Part shown: positions 38,005 to 41,774 of the stretch, in pieces
How positions within the stretch are numbered: the stretch's first letter is position 1
Layout of the letters: every line of letters starts with the position of its first letter
From: Trinickia diaoshuihuensis
GTDB lineage: Bacteria; Pseudomonadota; Gammaproteobacteria; Burkholderiales; Burkholderiaceae
NCBI RefSeq assembly: GCF_003390925.1
Contig: NZ_QUBS01000002.1
Coordinates: forward strand, 1 to 41,774
Reading direction: 5' to 3'
DNA length: 41,774 bases
The notes under the pieces: model-generated
What the model saw: only the letters and a program-made list of their open reading frames with translations
What the model was told of the DNA's origin: nothing
The model's database searches: none
Translations under genes and position numbers: made by a program

Positions 38005-39321
38005 ATGAGTTTGAAAAACGTATTCGTCGGTTGTTTGTGCGCGTGCGCCTGGATGAGCGCCTTTGCGGGTGCGAGTGCGTCGTCCTCGGGCGATGCGGTC
38101 AGCGCGTTGACGCTGGCCTCCAACGACGTGCGGCCGCTCTCGCGGGCAAGCGTCGCGCCGCTCGAGTTCGACCACGGTGTCTATGGCTTGCCTGCGCTCG
38201 GCGGCAGCATGAACGAACAGATCGTCCGCATTCCCGTCGACGCGGCGGGGACGGTCACGCTCGAGGCGACCATCTATAAACCCGACGGCAAAGGACCGTT
38301 CCCGCTCGTCGTGTTCAATCACGGAAAGATCGAGGGCGATCCGCGCGCCCAGCCGCGCAGCCGTCCGCTTTCGTTTGCGCGCGAGTTCGTGCGGCGCGGC
38401 TATGTCGTCGTCGCGCCGAATCGCGAAGGCTTCGCCGAGTCGGGGGGCACCTATCGTCAAGAAGGCTGCGACGTGGCGAGAAACGGTATCTCCCAGGCCG
38501 ACGACGTCAAAGCGACGATCGCGTACATGACGGGCCGCGGCTATGTCGATTCCTCTCGCATCGTGGTGGCGGGAACGTCCCACGGCGGTTTGACGACGAT
38601 CGCTTACGGCACGGACGCGTCCCAAGGCGTGCGCGGCCTGATCAATTTCTCGGGCGGGCTGCGTCAGGACGCCTGCGGCGGTTGGCAAGAGAACCTCACG
38701 CATGCGTTCGAACAGTACGGCGAAACCGTACGCGTTCCTTCGCTTTGGATCTACGGCGATAACGATTCCGTTTGGAGCGCCAACTTAGCCAAGCGCATGT
38801 ACGCGGGCTACGTCGCGCACGGCGCGCCCGCGCAAATGGTCGATTTCGGCGATTATAAGAACGACGCGCACCGGCTCGTCGTCGATCGCGACGGCGTGCG
38901 CATTTGGTGGCCGTCGGTCGAGACCTTCCTCGAACGCATCGGTATGCCCACGCGCGTGCAGTATCAAGTTCAAGACGAGGGGATTCCGCATGACACGGGC
39001 TATGCGGCGATCGACTCGGTCAGCGCCGTGCCCTACCTCGATGCCGCGGGCCGCGCCGCGTACCGTCAATTCCTCGATCAATATCCGACGCGCGCGTTCG
39101 CGGTGTCGGCATCGGGCGCATGGTCGTGGGCCGAGGGCGGCGACAATCCGATGTCGGTGGCCCTTGCGAATTGCAGCAAGGAAAACGGCAACTCGCCGTG
39201 CCGGCTCTACGCCGTCGACAACCATGTCGTGTGGAACGACAAGTCTTCCGAGGCTCAGCAAACGGCCGCGTCGGGGCATGACGATCGGGTGAGTGAATCC
39301 GCGCTGGCTAGCCGCGATTGA
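38005..39321 (+). CDS. exported alpha/beta hydrolase (dienelactone-hydrolase-like)
   Basis: A 438-residue protein with a signal peptide (about 1-22, ending near AGA), then an alpha/beta hydrolase domain. Landmarks are VVFNHGKIEGD near the oxyanion strand, the nucleophile elbow GTSHGG (Ser192) and a late Asp/His region around WIYGDNDSVW and DYKNDAHRL. The last 90 or so residues form an added segment with two cysteines and CRLYAVDNHVVWN, a domain I have seen appended to such hydrolases but cannot name. Probably an exported esterase or peptidase-like hydrolase of unknown substrate. The ATG at 38005 is chosen as the start of the signal peptide. Confidence 0.88.
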   Translation: MSLKNVFVGCLCACAWMSAFAGASASSSGDAVSALTLASNDVRPLSRASVAPLEFDHGVYGLPALGGSMNEQIVRIPVDAAGTVTLEATIYKPDGKGPFPLVVFNHGKIEGDPRAQPRSRPLSFAREFVRRGYVVVAPNREGFAESGGTYRQEGCDVARNGISQADDVKATIAYMTGRGYVDSSRIVVAGTSHGGLTTIAYGTDASQGVRGLINFSGGLRQDACGGWQENLTHAFEQYGETVRVPSLWIYGDNDSVWSANLAKRMYAGYVAHGAPAQMVDFGDYKNDAHRLVVDRDGVRIWWPSVETFLERIGMPTRVQYQVQDEGIPHDTGYAAIDSVSAVPYLDAAGRAAYRQFLDQYPTRAFAVSASGAWSWAEGGDNPMSVALANCSKENGNSPCRLYAVDNHVVWNDKSSEAQQTAASGHDDRVSESALASRD

Positions 39322-39361
39322 TCGCGCGGCTACACACAACGTGGGCTCCGCCGGTAAAGCA

Positions 39362-40294
39362 CTAGCGCATGCTGCCTTGCCCGTGAACGCCCGTCAGTTC
39401 GACCATGAAGTCGAGGAACGCTCGTGTCTTTGCCGGTACGTGATGCCGGGACGGGTAGTAGGCGTATAAGGGGAACCGCTCGTCTGCCCACTCGGGAAAG
39501 AGATTGATCAACCGGCCGTCGGCGATCAGCGGCTCGGCCCCGAGCAGCAGCATCTGCGCAATTCCAGAACCGGCGAGGCACGCGTGGAGTAAGGCGCCCG
39601 GATCGTTGACCGTGAGACGTCCCCGGGTGTCGATCGCAATACGTTTGCGCCCGCGATGGAATTCCCAAACGAAGGGCTTGCTTGTCTCCGGATTGCGAAA
39701 TTCGATGCATCGGTGGCTTCGGCTTTCAAGGTCCTCCGGTTTTGCCGGCCTTCCTCGGCGAGCGATATACGAGGGGGCCGCGACCGTCACAACGCGGGTA
39801 TCAAGCAGCTTTCTCGCGATCAGACTCGATGCTCGCGGTTCGCCGAACCGCACGGCGAAATCGAAGCCGTCCATGACGAGGTCGCCCAGGCTATCGCGCG
39901 CGATGAGTTCGATTTCGAGTTCGGGATGCGCATCCATGAACGCATCGAGTTGTTGCCCTAGAATCGCCCGGTTGACGACGGGATCGAGATTGATTCTCAG
40001 CTTTCCGCGCACGGTGGAAGCGCCGCCTGCGGCGGCCGCGGCCGCTTCCTCCAACCCGGCGAGATGGGGCATGACGTGCTCGTAAAAGCGGCGGCCCTCT
40101 TCAGTCAGCGAAACGGACCGCGTCGTTCGGTTGAAAAGCCGAATGCCCAGCCTTCTTTCCAGCCGCGCGATCGCTCGACTGACACCCGGCGGCGTCATGC
40201 CTATGACTTCCGACGCGGCCGCAAACGTCCCCGCATCGGCCACGGCGGCAAACACGCTAATGCTGCCGGACAGCTTCTCGCTACTGGATCTCAT
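39362..40294 (-). CDS. LysR-family transcriptional regulator
   Basis: A 310-residue LysR-type regulator. The N-terminal winged helix-turn-helix (about 10-65, with TFAAASEVIGMTPPGVSRAIARLERRLG) is followed by the linker helix and two periplasmic-binding-like effector lobes. Such regulators sense a small molecule and control a divergent neighbour. Here that is the NmrA-like gene, 179 bases away. It ends 40 bases from the hydrolase gene, with which it converges. Confidence 0.95.
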   Translation of the reverse strand: MRSSSEKLSGSISVFAAVADAGTFAAASEVIGMTPPGVSRAIARLERRLGIRLFNRTTRSVSLTEEGRRFYEHVMPHLAGLEEAAAAAAGGASTVRGKLRINLDPVVNRAILGQQLDAFMDAHPELEIELIARDSLGDLVMDGFDFAVRFGEPRASSLIARKLLDTRVVTVAAPSYIARRGRPAKPEDLESRSHRCIEFRNPETSKPFVWEFHRGRKRIAIDTRGRLTVNDPGALLHACLAGSGIAQMLLLGAEPLIADGRLINLFPEWADERFPLYAYYPSRHHVPAKTRAFLDFMVELTGVHGQGSMR

Positions 40295-40374
40295 GGTTGT
40301 TCGAGTGAATACGGATGGCGGGTGGCGGACACAGTGCAGCCATATCGGGTGTCTGCGGCAATCATGCCGAATTG

Positions 40375-40389
40375 GTGACTCGTTGTCAC
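40375..40389. promoter_or_regulatory. inverted repeat between the LysR and NmrA-like genes
   Basis: GTGAC-N5-GTCAC at 40375-40389 lies roughly midway in the divergent spacer and could be part of a LysR operator. I did not find a matching T-N11-A half-site that would make the assignment firm. Confidence 0.4.
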
Positions 40390-40473
40390 TTATCTGATGC
40401 TATCCATGTCGTTTTGTTTCGTTCGGCGTTTGTCCAGAATGCGACCGACGTATTCACACATGGAGAACGAGTG

Positions 40474-41340
40474 ATGTATGCAATAACAGGAATTACCGGC
40501 AAAGTCGGCGGCGCACTGGCCCACGAGCTGCTGGCGTCGGGCGGGTCGGTGCGTGCAGTCGTGCGTGACACGACGCGGGCGGCGGTGTGGGCGGAGCGCG
40601 GGTGCGAAATTGCGACGGCCTTCATGGAAGACCCCTCGTCGCTTGCCGCCGCATTCGCAGGCGCTGAGGGTGTTTTCATCCTGCTGCCGCCGCAGTTCGA
40701 TCCGGAGCCTGGGTTTCCCGAAGCGCGGAAAGTGATCGAGGCCGTGTCCGCCGCGCTTCTGAAGGCGCGCCCCGAAAGGGCCGTTTACTTGTCAACGATC
40801 GGCGCACAGGCTAATGAGCCCAATCTGCTCACGCAACACACGCTGATGGAGCAGGCGCTGCGCGAGATGCCTATGCCGGTGACGTTCCTGCGGCCGGGCT
40901 GGTTCATGGAAAACGCCGCGTGGGACGTCGCGTCCGCGCGCGACGATGGCGTCGTCGCCAGTTACCTACACCCGCTCGACAAGCTCGTGCCGATGGTGGC
41001 CACCGCGGACGTGGGCCGCGTTGCGGCAGAACTGCTGGGGCAGACGTGGCGCGGTGTTCGTGTCGTCGAACTCGAGGGCCCGCGTCGCGTGAGCCCCAAC
41101 GATCTCGCACTGGCCTTCGCTCGTGTTTTGGGCCGGGACGTGCGCGCGGATGTCGTCGATAGGCAAACGTGGGAAGCGCTGTTTCGCGAGCAGGGCATGA
41201 AACATCCGCTACCCCGCATGCGCATGCTGGACGGCTTCAACGAAGGCTGGATCGACTTCGAAAGCCATCCAAATGAAATCTTGCGCGGCCACGTCGGGCT
41301 GGACACGGTTCTGAGCGAGCTTGTGTCGCGTGCGGTCTGA
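40474..41340 (+). CDS. NmrA-family NAD(P)-binding protein
   Basis: A 288-residue Rossmann-fold protein with the nucleotide motif TGITGKVG at 5-12 at the very N-terminus, RAVVRDTTRA at the second strand, and FLRPGWFMEN mid-protein, as in the NmrA/atypical SDR group. These are redox sensors or quinone/NADPH-linked reductases (QorB-like). The catalytic Tyr/Lys pair of classical SDRs is not evident. GGAGA at 40462-40466 precedes the ATG at 40474; the open frame extends further upstream without support. It is divergent from the LysR gene and is the likely target of that regulator. Confidence 0.9.
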   Translation: MYAITGITGKVGGALAHELLASGGSVRAVVRDTTRAAVWAERGCEIATAFMEDPSSLAAAFAGAEGVFILLPPQFDPEPGFPEARKVIEAVSAALLKARPERAVYLSTIGAQANEPNLLTQHTLMEQALREMPMPVTFLRPGWFMENAAWDVASARDDGVVASYLHPLDKLVPMVATADVGRVAAELLGQTWRGVRVVELEGPRRVSPNDLALAFARVLGRDVRADVVDRQTWEALFREQGMKHPLPRMRMLDGFNEGWIDFESHPNEILRGHVGLDTVLSELVSRAV

Positions 41341-41529
41341 ATAGATTCGGTGGGGGACGCGTGGCGCGTTTGCGCTACGCCTCACCGGGGTCACGCTCCT
41401 GTCGCGACAACCGCGCGGACCGGGATCGGCCATGAGGGGACCATTCGACAGATAGATCCGCATCGTTGACAATCGAGGCGCGCTACCCGGAACGGAGGGT
41501 GCGGAACAACTCAGACCGGGCCCAAACTC

Positions 41530-41721
41530 GTGAAAACGTTATGTCGACTCCTCATCGCGTGGCTGTTTGCCAGTGCCGCCAATTCGTTTGCGGACCCAGA
41601 GGTTCTTGGAGCCCAGTACAAATGCGATACCGAGGGATCATCGGTGAGCTTTGCTGCGTATGACGAAGGCTGGTTTAACTCGCCACGCCCCCGGCGTCAG
41701 AATAGTTGTCGTGTCGTCTGA
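41530..41721 (+). CDS. short exported peptide, probably truncated
   Basis: A 63-residue product from a GTG start. A clear signal peptide (about 1-21, ending NSFA) is followed by DPEVLGAQYKCD and then an abrupt Arg/Pro-rich tail before the stop. No ribosome site precedes the GTG. The mature part after the signal peptide looks like the beginning of a small secreted protein, and the sequence after about residue 50 loses that character, so this may be a frameshifted or truncated gene. Function unknown. Confidence 0.45.
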   Translation: MKTLCRLLIAWLFASAANSFADPEVLGAQYKCDTEGSSVSFAAYDEGWFNSPRPRRQNSCRVV

Positions 41722-41744
41722 ATCTTAGACGAGGTCCGGGGGCG
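41686..41744. repeat. 9-bp inverted repeat at the end of the window
   Basis: CGCCCCCGG (41686-41694) and CCGGGGGCG (41736-41744) flank 41 bases that include the stop of the short exported peptide. Such spaced arms could form a hairpin at the 3' end of the gene or mark a small mobile repeat, but neither is shown. Confidence 0.4.
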
Positions 41745-41755
41745 GTAGAATCGGC

Positions 41756-41774
41756 ATGAATGAAAGCCTACTCA
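41756..41774 (+). CDS. possible first codons of the next gene
   Basis: An ATG at 41756 starts an open frame of six codons that runs off the window. TAGAAT at 41746-41751 lies directly upstream, so this could be a leaderless start like that proposed for birA, but the evidence is thin. Confidence 0.2.

Overview
The window is a GC-rich chromosomal segment, roughly two-thirds G+C by eye, from a betaproteobacterium, most likely of the family Burkholderiaceae (Burkholderia, Paraburkholderia, Trinickia and relatives). This rests on a split metH, a PhaM-like polyhydroxybutyrate granule protein, DUF1840, DUF3567 and DUF3108 proteins, and the orders birA-coaX and MerR-aceK-can-thiolase-acyl-CoA dehydrogenase. 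Almost all of it is core housekeeping DNA. I see no tRNA, rRNA, CRISPR array, insertion sequence or prophage.

Bases 1-11,100: an MlaE-type permease (cut by the left edge) diverges from birA-coaX and a small membrane-anchored protein. A leftward block follows: heptose adenylyltransferase rfaE2, a ferritin-like/acyl-ACP desaturase-like diiron protein, a patatin-like lipase, phaM, an enoyl-CoA hydratase-family protein and a fumarylacetoacetate hydrolase-family enzyme. An IclR regulator, a DUF3108 protein and a DUF3567 protein run rightward and end at a strong intrinsic terminator.

Bases 11,200-24,700: cobalamin-dependent methionine synthase is encoded as two polypeptides, the homocysteine-binding half (11244-12302) and the folate/B12/reactivation half (14149-16911). 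Between them sits a two-gene cassette: an AAA/SMC-like ATPase and a DUF4276 protein with TOPRIM-like motifs. This architecture is typical of anti-phage ATPase/nuclease pairs. The cassette is less GC-rich than its flanks, has no visible promoter or terminator, and its last stop codon overlaps a start codon of the second metH half. It is the best candidate for a novel system here. After a bidirectional terminator come DUF1840 and divergent argS, then a SPOR-domain protein, dsbA, a short-chain dehydrogenase, a peptide-binding protein and a repeat-bearing exported protein.

Bases 24,700-30,700: two YciI/DGPF-domain proteins and an ECF42-type sigma factor form a signalling module. A promoter matching what I recall of the ECF42 consensus lies in front of the second yciI gene. 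A secreted S8 protease, a heme-oxygenase-like protein and a leftward metallo-beta-lactamase-fold hydrolase follow.

Bases 30,700-37,600: a LiuR-like MerR regulator with a matching operator, aceK, a beta-carbonic anhydrase, acetyl-CoA acetyltransferase, a short-chain dehydrogenase, an acyl-CoA dehydrogenase and a YchJ-like protein form a tightly packed rightward run linked to acyl-CoA and glyoxylate metabolism. aceK carries an exact in-frame 54-base tandem duplication over its ATP-binding loop.

Bases 37,600-41,774: a secreted alpha/beta hydrolase, a divergent LysR/NmrA-like pair and a short exported peptide that looks truncated. Gene spacing is looser here and the small end gene looks like accessory DNA.
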